This document shows, one piece after another, positions 55,382-64,000 of a DNA stretch of 64,000 nt. The translations under genes and the position numbers were made by a program. A model generated the notes under the pieces. The model was not told the origin of the DNA, searched no databases, and worked only from the letters and a program-made list of their open reading frames with translations. Position 1 is the first letter of the stretch; each line of letters begins with the position of its first letter. The stretch comes from Austropuccinia psidii (lineage: Eukaryota > Basidiomycota > Pucciniomycetes > Pucciniales > Sphaerophragmiaceae). Location: positions 31,618,612 to 31,682,611 of the forward strand of contig JALGQZ010000011.1 of assembly GCA_023105745.1 (NCBI GenBank). Reading direction: 5' to 3'.

Positions 55382-55586
55382 CTAAAATTAATGAAAAAGA
55401 CAATTAATTAAGTAAAAAAAGGATATTTCCAAAAGAGAAATAAAATATAAGCCTCACTTATAATATGAAAAAAATTATTTTTTTTATGGATTTTTTGGAT
55501 TATAAGTAGTTTTTATATGTTTTTAAATTTTTCAATATAAGAAAAAACGATTTAAAAAGAGTAAAAAAATATGTCACAGGTAAAAT

Positions 55587-55604
55587 ATCACGGCTGGGCC
55601 CCCA
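55587..55604 (-). other. Primer binding site of element C
   Basis: TGGGGGCCCAGCCGTGAT on the minus strand, identical to element B (34158-34175), two bases from the 5' LTR. Confidence 0.7.
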
Positions 55605-55606
55605 AA

Positions 55607-57424
55607 TTTGAGGTGTGGATATGAAACTTTGATTAAAAATCAAGTACTTTTCCTGTCCTCAAAATTTGTATAAGGTAAAATTCAGTTAAAAATAGTATGA
55701 AATATTATTTTTAAGAGAAAACACGCCAAATTTATTGTTTATAAATTTATTAGTATAAAACAATAATATTATAAAAATTTATTTTTTTACCAACAATATG
55801 AATTTATCCAAAAAATACTCTACAAGAGATATTTTAAGGCTACAAAAGAAATTTCTTCAAGAGCAATTTCAATTGGAATTAATTGAGCAAAGAACTGCAA
55901 GCAATTAATCAAAGAACAAAGTCTTTGAAAAGAATATTAAAGAGAAAACACGCCCAAAAGTGACCAGAGTGAATTTGGAAACAAAGTGACAAAGTTTACA
56001 GTGATGAAAGATGCTTTAATTCACTTTTGGGGTGGTTCAGGGGTAAAAATGATTATAAGAGTTACAAACAATGCTTATAATGACTTTTTCACGTGGTTAA
56101 ATGGATTAAAATGATTTAAAAATGGTGGTTGGAATCTTTGATTGATTGGTTTAACAGTGTTTAAACTAATTAATAAAAGGAAAAGATTCTAACATGAAGA
56201 GAAAAGTGGGGCAAAGAAGACATTCTTTTATAGCCATCAATTCTCTTACTCCAAAAGTAAATTTTACTCTTGCCAGTCGTGAAAAACGGTCTGACAACAG
56301 AAAAGCCAATTATGGCAGTATTGAACCCTGGTTTAGACCAAAAAGGGCTGGTTTAAGCCATTTTAGACCCTTAAATCAGCCATTACTATAGCAATACCAG
56401 GCCTAGAGCCTTTAAAACACTTCAGAATGTGTGTAAGAGGCGTAGAAACCAGTTAAAACTGTTTTTACTATGGTTGTTTTATCTTAAGGGTAGTTTTACC
56501 CTCTTGGCAACAGCTAAAACTACCCCAGTTGGTATCAAAACCTCATCATCAATTGAGTCCACAGACCCTGTAACTCAATTCCAGGCCAAAAATGATGAAC
56601 TTTTGCGTGAATTTTGACATCCCACGCCTGTCAGCAAGGATTTTGGGGGTGTAGCTCCCCCTTAGAGCTGGAGTTCCTTTCCCCCCCCAAATTTAATCTT
56701 TCCAATTTATTTTTCCTTTAATTCCTCATCATGTATTATACTTATAATTTACATATGTAATTCAATTCAATTGTACAGTATAATACAGTAATAATTGACA
56801 CCTCATATGTAAATCAAAGTTCACTTATGTAATACACGCGCACATTTTGACATTTCAATTGAATTCAATTGAAAATACTTCAATTCCTCATAACTTCTAA
56901 ACTAAACACAACACCTCAATTTTAACACAAAAATTGATGGTTAACACCACATGTGGTGTGAATTGAATTAAGGTTTTGAGGATTTTCAACTTTTGTATTG
57001 AAAATACTAAAAACTTAATTTAAGCTTATTTAGAGTTGAGTTACAAGAATTTCACTCAGAGGTGACCCCACCTGATTTTTTATGAGGAATCCAATGGTGA
57101 AATAAATTTTATATGTTTATTTATTGGATAAAAAGTTATAATAATTTTTATTTAACTTTTTTTCAAATTTATTTATTTTTTCACAGTTTTGTTAAAATTT
57201 CATTTTTACTTAATTTTTTCAAGTATAAATGTAATTTTATACTTACAAAATTTAATATATTTTTATTTTTAAATTGTAATTAATTTTTTATTTTTAATAT
57301 AATTTTATATTTATATTTTGATTTTTATTTTAATAATATAAATAAATTTATTTTATTTATATTAATATGTTATTTTTTATATTTGTGGTCTTTTGGGTAT
57401 ATGAAATTACCTCTAAGGCTCACA
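55607..57424 (-). repeat. Element C 5' LTR
   Basis: 1818 bases. The plus-strand start reads TTTGAGG instead of TGTAAGG, so the inner end of this LTR has mutated since insertion. One AGCCATTTT unit (about 56356-56366). 22-bp palindrome 56853-56874; ACACCACATGTGGTGT 56944-56959. No gene. Confidence 0.94.
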
Positions 57425-59076
57425 CCCCCCCTGCCACTTAGAAGCCCATTCAACCACAATTTTCTTCCTTAATACAAGGTAAACTAACCTTGAAAGGCTG
57501 TAAAGGAAATATAACCATGATTAATTTCCCAAAGCTTCAGAAAACATGTTTTTACAATGCATGCTAAAAGCTGAATACCCTAAGAACAAGAAATTCTTGA
57601 CCTAATGCAGACACTTATATTATGTCCCCTACATAAATTAGAGACTTTGGAATCCCAAGGAACCAGCCAGAGGAATGAAAAGGGCTTTTCAGATCCAGGA
57701 GTACAGGGTATGAACAGTATGGTGAATGGCAACTAACTCAGGGAAGTCATTCCCACACTCCCATTCACTTTCTAATTCAACAGACACCTCAACCAAGAGG
57801 ACTGGACAGACATGTATAAATTACTTCAGATCCACCAACTCCTCAAAGATCTGTTCCAATGAAGCATGGAAAACAAGAGATTTAACTGGTTTCCCCTGGG
57901 AAGGGCTTAGGGAAAGCTTTCAGATGATATGTCTCTGTGAGATATGTTTCAAAGACCTTTTAGAAATTACCAAAGGCTGTAGCCCCAGCAAGAAGTTCAA
58001 AATATGAGAAGAGAGAGAAGCCACAATAAATGAGAATCAATCCACAATCCACGCTATAGAAGAGAAATGAAGCCAAAAAAAACCTATTCTGACTCCTTCA
58101 ACCTCACAAGGAGTAGACCAAACCAACTGTGCAGTGGCTTCACACAACTCAGAATAAAGCAAAGGAGTTGCCAAGAGTCACCATTCATCACAATTAAAGG
58201 AAGGTTCCGTGAGAAGGAAAGGACAAAAGGGAAATAAAAACTACTTTAAGCCAGAGGAAGAAAAAATCAGACACAATGATCCAGAAATTGTTTGACTAAG
58301 TGAAAGAAATGCACAGAGGCAAAAAAGAATTGTAAATACACCTGATATAATTGGTAAACCTACAATTATGAATGATATCCTCACTCAGCACAAACATAAC
58401 TCTGTTACACCTGAGAGTAACACAAACAGTAATGAACTGTTGTTACAAATGTCCCAATTTTCAGAAAAAACTCAAAGAGTTTGTAAAGATCCATGAAAGC
58501 AATGTAGGGCTACAAGAATTGATAACCTTACAAAATACTACCATTGAAGCTCTTCAAGAGGTCTTTTCTAAGCTAATTCAATACCCAGAATAGACCAAAA
58601 GATACTAGACAAAGTCTTAGAGAAATTCCACTGCTTGGGGGACAAGGAATTCCTGGATAGAGACGTGAAAAAATTGTTCAAAGTTTTCCAGAAAATGAAG
58701 CCACACATTGAGGACCAAGGTTTTGGAAATATTCCCACCTTCAAGAGGACATTAAACCAGAATACTCAATGGGGAGTAAATACAAATACCCATCAAAATA
58801 CCAAGATGGATACAATATGACTTACTCAGAGAGGGAAGCTTTGAAACAACATCCAAAAGCTAGAAATTGGCCAAAATTGAGTGGTGGTGGAGAATAAGAT
58901 CACATAGAACTCATTAATTATATTTATTAACTCTTCAGTTATGTGGCAAGTATACCCGACTACTTTATCAAAGCTAGGCAAAACAAATCTTTGAAGGCCA
59001 TGCTAGGATTTGGTACACAGAAATGAAAGAAATCCGTGGCAGGAGAAACTGGCCATGGCTGAAGAGTCAGATAATC
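57425..59076 (+). pseudogene. Element E gag remnant
   Basis: Begins with the second CCCCC of element C's duplication. In broken frames it follows element D gag: AATACAAGGTAAAC (as at 61256), then an acceptor ATTAG before AGACTTTGGAATCCCAAGG, the ORF1 region (57726-58007, ending in LLEITKGCSPSKKF), the helical part (58372-58593), and 58635-58900 with a worn TYSEREALKQHPKARNWPKLSG-type capsid start. Many indels. Element D interrupts it in the ...RRNWPWLKSQ part of the capsid, at 59077. Confidence 0.75.
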
Positions 59077-60514
59077 TGTCAGCCTGTGACTCAAAACCAG
59101 AGCACAAGCATGACAGCCAAAATACCATAAACCAATGGTATAGCCAAGATACCACAAAAACATGGAGCTGAGCCAAATCAGCTCAAAAGTTATCAAAAGA
59201 AAGAGGAGAGCCACCTCTTCCTGAAAATATAAGTCCCAACACCATAGGACTAAGAATAACAAAGTTATTCCTGCTCAAAGTTATTGCTGAGCATAAACTT
59301 TAATTTTCACCTCTCATCTAAAATCTAGAAGGAGATGCTTAACCCCATTGAATGGGTACTCACAATGAAGCTCTAAGGCAGGGCTATCCAATGGTACCAG
59401 CCAAACTGAGCTAGCACCAATATTACTGGAGTTATGGTCAATTTCAGGCCAAATAAGGGTAAACAAAACATTCACCTCTCATCTAACTTCTACAGCTTTA
59501 GTGTGGGATACCTGAAGTGGGGTCTTTTTGGAAAGAGCAAAATCAGGGCTATCTGATGGTGTCATCCCCTTCCTCATATCTCAACTACTGCAGAAGTTAT
59601 GGGGCAAACAAGCTCAATACAGCTTTTTGCCTAAAACACGCAAATGTACAGAAATCTTGTACATGGGATAACTTTGCCATATTGAATGATACACACATCA
59701 AATGAGGTACCATTGTGTAGAGCACATACAGGGCTACACACGGAACCAATTTTGAGGTTGATATCTCAAGTATTGACAAAGTTATGGCTGTTTTAAGGTT
59801 AAAGTCCCACCTGCTGTCATATACAGCCTTACCATGGGATAATATCCCATAATCATGAATATGAGGTGTCAAATAGACCAAAAAGCTTGTTTTCACTTCA
59901 ATACCTCATATGTAAGTAAATACTGGGGTCCCATACAGTTTCTGTACAGCATTATACGCGTCATACACGTCAGAATCAAGCTGTGAGGTCCCCAGATGAA
60001 ACTTTTCACCCTGTATTGGTGGAAACCGCCCAGATGTGGTTTCAAAACCACATTGGAGCCCAATACATGCTATACAGGCTGTTTGCAATCCACAAGCCAG
60101 TACAAGAAAGTGAAAAAATCTTCACTTCCTCTACGTGGAAAGGTCTAGCACCCTTTCCAACCCATTTCAGGATAAAAAGGAGGCTTTTCAGAGCCAGAAT
60201 TGTCTCCCCATCCTGCCCTTGAATACCCTATGTAGTAAACTGTCAAAAACAGTTTTACTCTTGGGTAATAAACAGGTATAATTATATATTTAATTCTTGA
60301 AACTCTTATTATAGTAACCCAACTGGTAAGATTACACCCTGGGTTCTCAGTAGCGCTCACCACCACTATTATCCAATAGTTGAACCCTTTAATTATATTA
60401 TAAATCATCTTTAAAAACCAAAATCCTTATTTTAAATCAATTTTCTACGTGTCACAGTCATAATTCTAGTTGTAGATACCCTTATTACCACTTCAATATA
60501 GACTCAACCTGACA
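59077..60514 (+). repeat. Element D 5' LTR
   Basis: 1438 bases, TGTCAGCCTGTGACTC...CAACCTGACA. Holds three TGGGATA boxes (about 59506, 59664, 59836), one within the palindrome 59834-59850, and the hairpin at about 60010-60070 with inner stem 60034-60041/60046-60053. No gene; ORFs here are shadows shared by all family 3 LTRs. Confidence 0.93.
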
Positions 60515-60517
60515 TTT

Positions 60518-60535
60518 TGGGGGCCTGGTCGTGTT
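60518..60535 (+). other. Primer binding site of element D
   Basis: TGGGGGCCTGGTCGTGTT, three bases after the LTR. The complement has acceptor strand CCAGGCC, the same as element A, and C discriminator before CCA; the T-stem differs by one base (CACGA). Confidence 0.68.
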
Positions 60536-61080
60536 CTAAACTTTTTTGGACCTTATAAGTAAGTTTTTTCTCTTATTTTCTATTTTCTGACAATTGTTTT
60601 GTATTTTTTAGGCGTATTTTCTTTTAAAATATATATTTTACTTTATTACTCATATTATAAGAGTACTTACCACATGGTTAATACCCACTGGAACCTTTAT
60701 TTTTGGCATGTTTATATATAAAACACTTAAGCCATCAATAAGTCCTGTATTCTTTATTGAATAAGGACACCTCTGACTGAAAAACCATCAGTTGAGGCGT
60801 GGTTAAGTGTGTTGTTAACTCAATGACACTTATACAGAGAGACTTATTCAGATTACACTTGAAAAACACAAGTGTATCTGTGGGATACTGGCACACAAAC
60901 AGTGTGACAGGGTACCAAAAGCTGTAATTCTGACGTGGAGTTGTTGATTCAATTACACTGTCATTATACAGGGCATATTGTAGTAACATACAAGCCCAGA
61001 GGCCAATCCTAGACATGAAAAACCAGCATTCTTGAGTAGTCTTAACTGACATAAGCCCTCTTTTTCCTGCCTTGATTCAG
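60536..61080 (+). other. Element D 5' untranslated region with intron signals
   Basis: A consensus donor GTAAGT is at 60559. Acceptors are possible at 60611 (TTTTTTAG, 53 bases) or 61080 (CTCTTTTTCCTGCCTTGATTCAG-like pyrimidine tract). Element E keeps GTGAGG and TTTTTAGGC at the first two points. No protein seen in this stretch. Confidence 0.5.
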
Positions 61081-61380
61081 TGGAAGAAAATTACATCCCA
61101 CTTGAGACCCAGTCACAGGGCAACACACCAGTGACACCCTCAGAACCAGAGGGCAGCAAGGGCAAAGGAAAGAGGCACAGTGAAGGACTCATTACCGCCA
61201 AAACGTGAACACCCATAGCCACTCAGAGGAGTAGAAAACCACGAAACTCTGCTTCAATACAAGGTAAACCAACCTTAACCACTTGTACAGGAAAGATTAC
61301 AATTATTAACCCTGTTATAACTTCCAAAGGCAAACTGCCCAAGTCAGCAGACAACAAATTTGTATCAGGCACAGTCAAAG
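61081..61380 (+). pseudogene. Element D leader exon
   Basis: After the acceptor at 61080, frame TG-GAA-GAA runs for about 99 codons: EENYIPLETQSQGNTPVTP, EGSKGKGKRHSEGL, a TGA at 61206, then TPIATQRSRKPRNSAS and GKLPKSADNKFVSGTVKG. Element E has TGG at the stop, so this is a W codon lost in D. Lys/Ser/Thr-rich, probably disordered and basic. It ends in AAAG before the donor GTAAAT and would splice in frame to 61449. As in B and C, it has no ATG of its own. Confidence 0.6.
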
Positions 61381-61448
61381 GTAAATACCCTAATAACATA
61401 AAGTTTTTGACTGCTTGCAAACACTGATATGTCTCCTGCATACCTCAG
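61381..61448 (+). other. Putative intron of element D (68 bases)
   Basis: GTAAATACCC ... GCATACCTCAG, phase 1: AAA G + AG ATC gives K-E-I, continuing into the ORF1 frame. Element E keeps an acceptor at the same spot (AAATTAG before AGACTTTGG) although the intron body has changed more than the exons around it. Confidence 0.55.
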
Positions 61449-62146
61449 AGATCTTGGCTTCCAAAGGAACCAGCCAGAGGACAGAGAATGATTGTCCAGA
61501 ACCAGAAGACCTGGAAGAGGACACCTTGAACACAGTGGTGGTTGGCAAAACAATGAGGGAGATAATATCAACCTTGCCATTCACACTCCAATTCAACAGA
61601 AACCTCAAACCAGAGGACTGGAAGGATATGGATCAAGTTCTTCAGATCCACCAACTCCTCAAAGACTTATTTCAATGGAGCATGGACCACAAGAGATTCA
61701 ACCTAGCAACTCACTGGGCAGAACTTGGATCAAGTTGCCAGAAGATCTGTCTCAAAGAGATAGAATTCAAAGACCTTAAGGAAATCACCAAAGGTTGGAA
61801 TCCTACCAGGCAGCACAGACTCCTGGAGGCAAGGGCACAGAGGATAAGGGAGAATCAAGCCACTATCCAAGCAAAAGAACAATTAACACAGACAGGGCCT
61901 ACTCAGATTCCTTCAGGTTCACAAGGAGCAGGCCAAATCCGCTCTCCAGTGGCTTCACACCATTCAGAAACCAGCAGATCAGTGGCCAAGAGTCACCATT
62001 CTTCACAATTCCAGGAAGTTTCCAGGAGAAGACAAGGGAACAAGGGCAAGAACAAAACCTCCTTCAACCAGAGGAGGAAAGAGTCAGACCCCATGATCCA
62101 GAAGCTGTTAGATTTGGTAAAAGAAGTACACAAGAACCAGAAGTAG
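61449..62146 (+). CDS. Element D gag ORF1 (N-terminal helical domain)
   Basis: About 232 codons, open. Blocks: SQRTENDCPEPEDLEEDTL, MREIISTLPFTLQFNRNL, EDWKDMDQVLQIHQLLKDL, FQWSMDHKRFNLATHWAEL, KEIEFKDLKEITKGWNP, then a Gln/Ser/Lys-rich part and a C-terminal SDPMIQKLLDLVKEVHK. Its layout (helical domain, disordered part, short helix, stop) mirrors the overlapping ORFs of A and C, and it again overlaps the next gag frame in the +1 phase. I chose 61449 from the intron; a TTG at 61415 is only the frame's upstream limit. Confidence 0.65.
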
Positions 62147-62517
62147 TTGTAAACCACTCTAGAATCAGTAGTCCTAGTAATAGAAACATTACCCCCACTA
62201 ACACTGAAAATAACATTGTCACATCTGAGAGTAACATCAACAGTGATACACTGTGGTTACGAATTTCCCAATATGCTGAACAATCTGCAAAGCAGTTTGC
62301 AGAAATCAAAGCTAGCCAAGAGAGGATGAGACAAACTCAAGCCTCCTTGGAACAAATAGTTAAGAATCTTCAAGAAGGATATGCTCAACTGAGCAAAGCC
62401 TCTGAAGAAACCAACAAAAGACTGAATATAGTCTTTGAAGAACAACACCACAGCACAAGGGACAGGGAGTGTCTGGATCAACACATTAACAAGTTGTTAA
62501 TGCCTACCATAGCTTGA
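61795..62517 (+). pseudogene. Element D gag main frame (linker and coiled coil)
   Basis: 240 codons. The first 117 overlap ORF1 and are Ser/Gln/Arg-rich. From about 62108 it reads KRSTQEPEVVVNHSRISSPS, then helical WLRISQYAEQSAKQFAEIKA, MRQTQASLEQIVKNLQEGY and SKASEETNKRLNIVFEEQ, a probable coiled coil. It ends at NKLLMPTIA through a frameshift near 62510; the capsid continues one frame over (KPQPQGQAMDN). Needs a -1 shift from ORF1 to be part of one Gag protein. Confidence 0.75.
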
Positions 62518-63247
62518 AGCCCCAACCACAAGGCCAAGCTATGGATAATCCATATCAACCAGATGTCATGTTGATGAATAAGGCAAGATCCCCATCACAA
62601 TACCAAGATGGAGATGGCATGTCTTATTCAGAGAAGGAAGCCTTGAAACAGCTTCCTGAGGCCTCAAACTGGCCAAAATTCTCTGGATCAGGATAATATG
62701 ATCATATGGAAGTCATAGATTATATTGATGGACTCTTCATTGATGTACCAAGCATACCAGACTACTGGATCACTGCTAGATTGAATAATGCATTTAAAGG
62801 ACATGCTAGTATATGGTACACATAAATGAAAGAAATCCATGGCAGGAGAAACTGGCCATGGTGGAAGAGTCAAATCATCCAAAAGTACAGTAATGGAACT
62901 TGGATATAGCAAAAGACCATGTCATTTGAAAATGACAAGTACTCTGTTGAGAAAGATTCATATGAGTGGTGTCTTAGACAGTCTAAAAGACTTAAAACCA
63001 TTGATCCTAAGATGGATATTCAAATGAGGAATCGTAAACTTCTGACGCAACTGCCAGGAGAACTATAGCATGCAGTAAAATGCAGATGCAACCAAAATTG
63101 CTCTCTAGATGACATAGCCAACACCTTACAAGACATAAGGAAGAGGACTAACATAGGGAAATTCACCCCATATAGAAGCAGCAGCTTCAAAGAGAAACAA
63201 CCACTCAGGGTAGAGCTTAGAGACAAACCCAGAGAAAGAGTGGCAGA
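62518..63247 (+). pseudogene. Element D gag capsid
   Basis: SYSEKEALKQLPEASNWPKF, then TAA at about 62695 before YDHMEVIDYIDGLFIDVPS, IPDYWITARLN.AFKGHAS, WYT-TAA-MKEIHGRRNWPWW, and TAG in the W-I-W-Q position. Three or more stops, mostly one-base changes (GAA to TAA, TGG to TAG). Same domain as the capsids of A, B and C (KFSG.GEYDHME; RRNWPWWKSQII) but more distant. Not functional. Confidence 0.8.
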
Positions 63248-64000
63248 ATGGCTAACAAGAAGAATTCTTGCCACAATTGTGGTTCAACAGACCACTATGC
63301 CAGAAACTGTCCAAAGGCAAAGAAAAAAGTCCATGCCATAGAGAAAGTCCCTGAGGATGAACCTCCAACAGAAGATTCTCATTCAGACTCTATGGGTGAT
63401 GCCATCAGAGAAACATCTGAGGATGATCAAGACCCAAGAGAGCAATTTCTAGTGGAATACCAAGAGGAAACCCCACTGGAAATCCAGGACATACAGTTGG
63501 AAGCAGGAATGCCACAGGACACTGCTAACAAGAACTTGTGCAAACACACACAAGATGCACAGACATTCCTGGTTACACCAACCAAAGGAATGGCATGTGT
63601 ACGTGGGACAGCCACAAAAATGACTGTTCGTATTGACAATGCTCAGCATCCACTGATCATTGATAGTGGAGCACACTGCTCCATAGTGGCCAGAAACTAT
63701 CTGGATACCCACTTCCCAAACTGGGAAAAACAGCTCTTGCCCACTAAGGCAAAGAACTTTAAAATTGCATCAGGGAAGATGAATTCCATTGGGACAATTA
63801 TCAAAGAGATAATTATACCCCACAGGAAGGGTTATATCAGACTCAACCCAGAGTTTGTAGTGCTTGATGATGCCCACATCCAAGGGTTTTTACTGGGAAC
63901 AGATTACCAGAGGACGTATGGCATAGAAATTTACAACAGTAAAAATAGGCACATCACCATTGGTACTAACAAGGAAAAGAAATTTTCACTTGACATATAC
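63248..64000 (+). CDS. Element D nucleocapsid-protease, open at the window end
   Basis: 251 codons with no stop before the edge. Residues 8-21 are the zinc knuckle CHNCGSTDHYARNC (CX2CX4HX4C). An acidic linker follows (EDEPPTEDSHSDSMGDAIRE, then PREQFLVEYQEETPLEIQD). Retropepsin starts near residue 115, with the active site IIDSGAHCSIVARNYLD (Asp 139), and continues through FLLGTDYQRTYGIEIYNSKN, the second characteristic strand. DSG is intact, unlike the DPG of B and C. RT should follow outside. ATG 63248 is only the first Met in this frame: a frameshift separates it from the capsid frame just upstream (RERVAE). Confidence 0.85.
   Translation, partial: MANKKNSCHNCGSTDHYARNCPKAKKKVHAIEKVPEDEPPTEDSHSDSMGDAIRETSEDDQDPREQFLVEYQEETPLEIQDIQLEAGMPQDTANKNLCKHTQDAQTFLVTPTKGMACVRGTATKMTVRIDNAQHPLIIDSGAHCSIVARNYLDTHFPNWEKQLLPTKAKNFKIASGKMNSIGTIIKEIIIPHRKGYIRLNPEFVVLDDAHIQGFLLGTDYQRTYGIEIYNSKNRHITIGTNKEKKFSLDIY

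Larger units (their letters stand above)
45914..57424 (-). mobile_element. Element C: family 2 Gypsy retrotransposon with TSD CCCCC
   Basis: LTRs 45914-47750 and 55607-57424 in minus orientation, flanked by CCCCC at 45909-45913 and 57425-57429. Between them lie purine tract, chromodomain-like tail, integrase, RNase H, RT, protease, gag, leader exon and primer site, in that plus-strand order. A solo LTR (F) splits the frame between gag and protease; removing it restores the frame (1436 bases, KTK-PN junction). About seven in-frame stops and one A-run frameshift inactivate it. Same family as element B. Confidence 0.96.
43748..64000 (+). mobile_element. Element E: old family 3 Gypsy element, split by C and D
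   Basis: Visible parts: 5' LTR 43748-45162, leader 45163-45913, then (after element C) gag 57430-59076, then element D. The remainder lies beyond the window. The parts align in order with element D (LTR 59077-60514, leader from 60515, gag), which proves that C and D are insertions into one element. Its flank before the LTR is CCCAA (43743-43747). It is the most worn of the family 3 elements. Confidence 0.82.
59077..64000 (+). mobile_element. Element D: family 3 Gypsy retrotransposon, 5' part (runs off the window)
   Basis: LTR 59077-60514, primer site, leader exon, two overlapping gag frames, capsid, zinc knuckle and protease are present; RT, RNase H, integrase and the 3' LTR lie outside. It was inserted into element E gag, after TAATC (59072-59076). 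The LTR is closely similar to solo LTR F and the left-edge LTR. gag has several stops, but the zinc knuckle to protease frame is open to the end. Confidence 0.9.

Noticed and set aside
61431..61493. Start codon MSPAYLRDLG within the element D intron/ORF1 boundary
   Set aside because: The frame stops after about 20 codons and does not match ORF1 or gag. The in-phase intron explains the region better.
1..64000. RIP-like mutation as the source of the stops
   Set aside because: The stops come from mixed changes (CGA to TGA, TCA to TAA, AAA to TAA, TTA to TAA, GAA to TAA), not from a C-to-T bias. Ordinary decay explains them.
1..64000. CRISPR arrays, rRNA, tRNA genes, telomere repeats
   Set aside because: Scanned for regular direct repeats with spacers, conserved rRNA/tRNA boxes and TTAGGG runs; found none. 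The only tRNA-like sequences are the short primer binding sites.

Overview
The window is a wall of LTR retrotransposons. I can support no host gene, tRNA, rRNA or CRISPR array in it. The DNA is AT-rich. Its proteins are Ty3/Gypsy Gag, retropepsin, reverse transcriptase (RT), RNase H and integrase (IN), with chromodomain-like C termini, so the elements are chromovirus-like. The protein types resemble, as I remember them, highly repeated predicted proteins of rust fungi (Pucciniales), above all the myrtle rust Austropuccinia psidii. That identification is inference from memory and was not searched.

I sort the elements into four LTR families. Family 1 (LTR about 2.1-2.2 kb): element A, plus LTR fragments J, K and M. 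Family 2 (LTR about 1.83 kb): elements B and C, plus solo LTR N. Family 3 (LTR about 1.4-1.5 kb): elements D and E, solo LTRs F, P and Q, and the partial LTR at the left edge. Family 4 (LTR about 0.75 kb): elements G and I. H and L are orphan pol fragments.

Layout, left to right. 1-1022 is a family 3 LTR end inside pol fragment H. 1060-11931 is element A (minus strand), complete, with 5-bp target site duplication (TSD) GTTTC, also inside H. 12255-12632 is LTR fragment M. 12633 to about 20415 is decayed element I (minus strand), split by solo LTRs P (12654-14070, TSD AAGAA) and Q (16980-18483, TSD CTGGG). 20925-21265 is pol fragment L, cut by LTR fragment K, which is cut by LTR fragment J (21411-21941 and 43615-43747). 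Element G (21942-43614, plus strand) sits in J. Solo LTR N (21973-23801, TSD GTATT) lies in G's 5' LTR, and the whole of element B (32332-42407, plus strand) lies in G's 3' region. Element E (from 43748, plus strand) also lies in J and is split by element C (45914-57424, minus strand, TSD CCCCC). C is itself split in its gag-pol by solo LTR F (51363-52793, TSD GTTTT). Element D starts at 59077 inside E's gag and runs off the right edge. The deepest nest is L, K, J, E, C, F.

Every coding region carries at least one stop or frameshift. A is the best preserved: two in-frame stops and one frameshift across gag-pol, plus a changed RNase H residue. Points for a second look are: a conserved ORF overprinted on gag in the +1 frame in three families; leader exons that would splice in frame to gag; a shared proline-tRNA-like primer binding site; a possible Tf1-like self-priming signal in family 4; a stop codon in IN shared by B and C; and hairpin structures in the family 3 LTRs.
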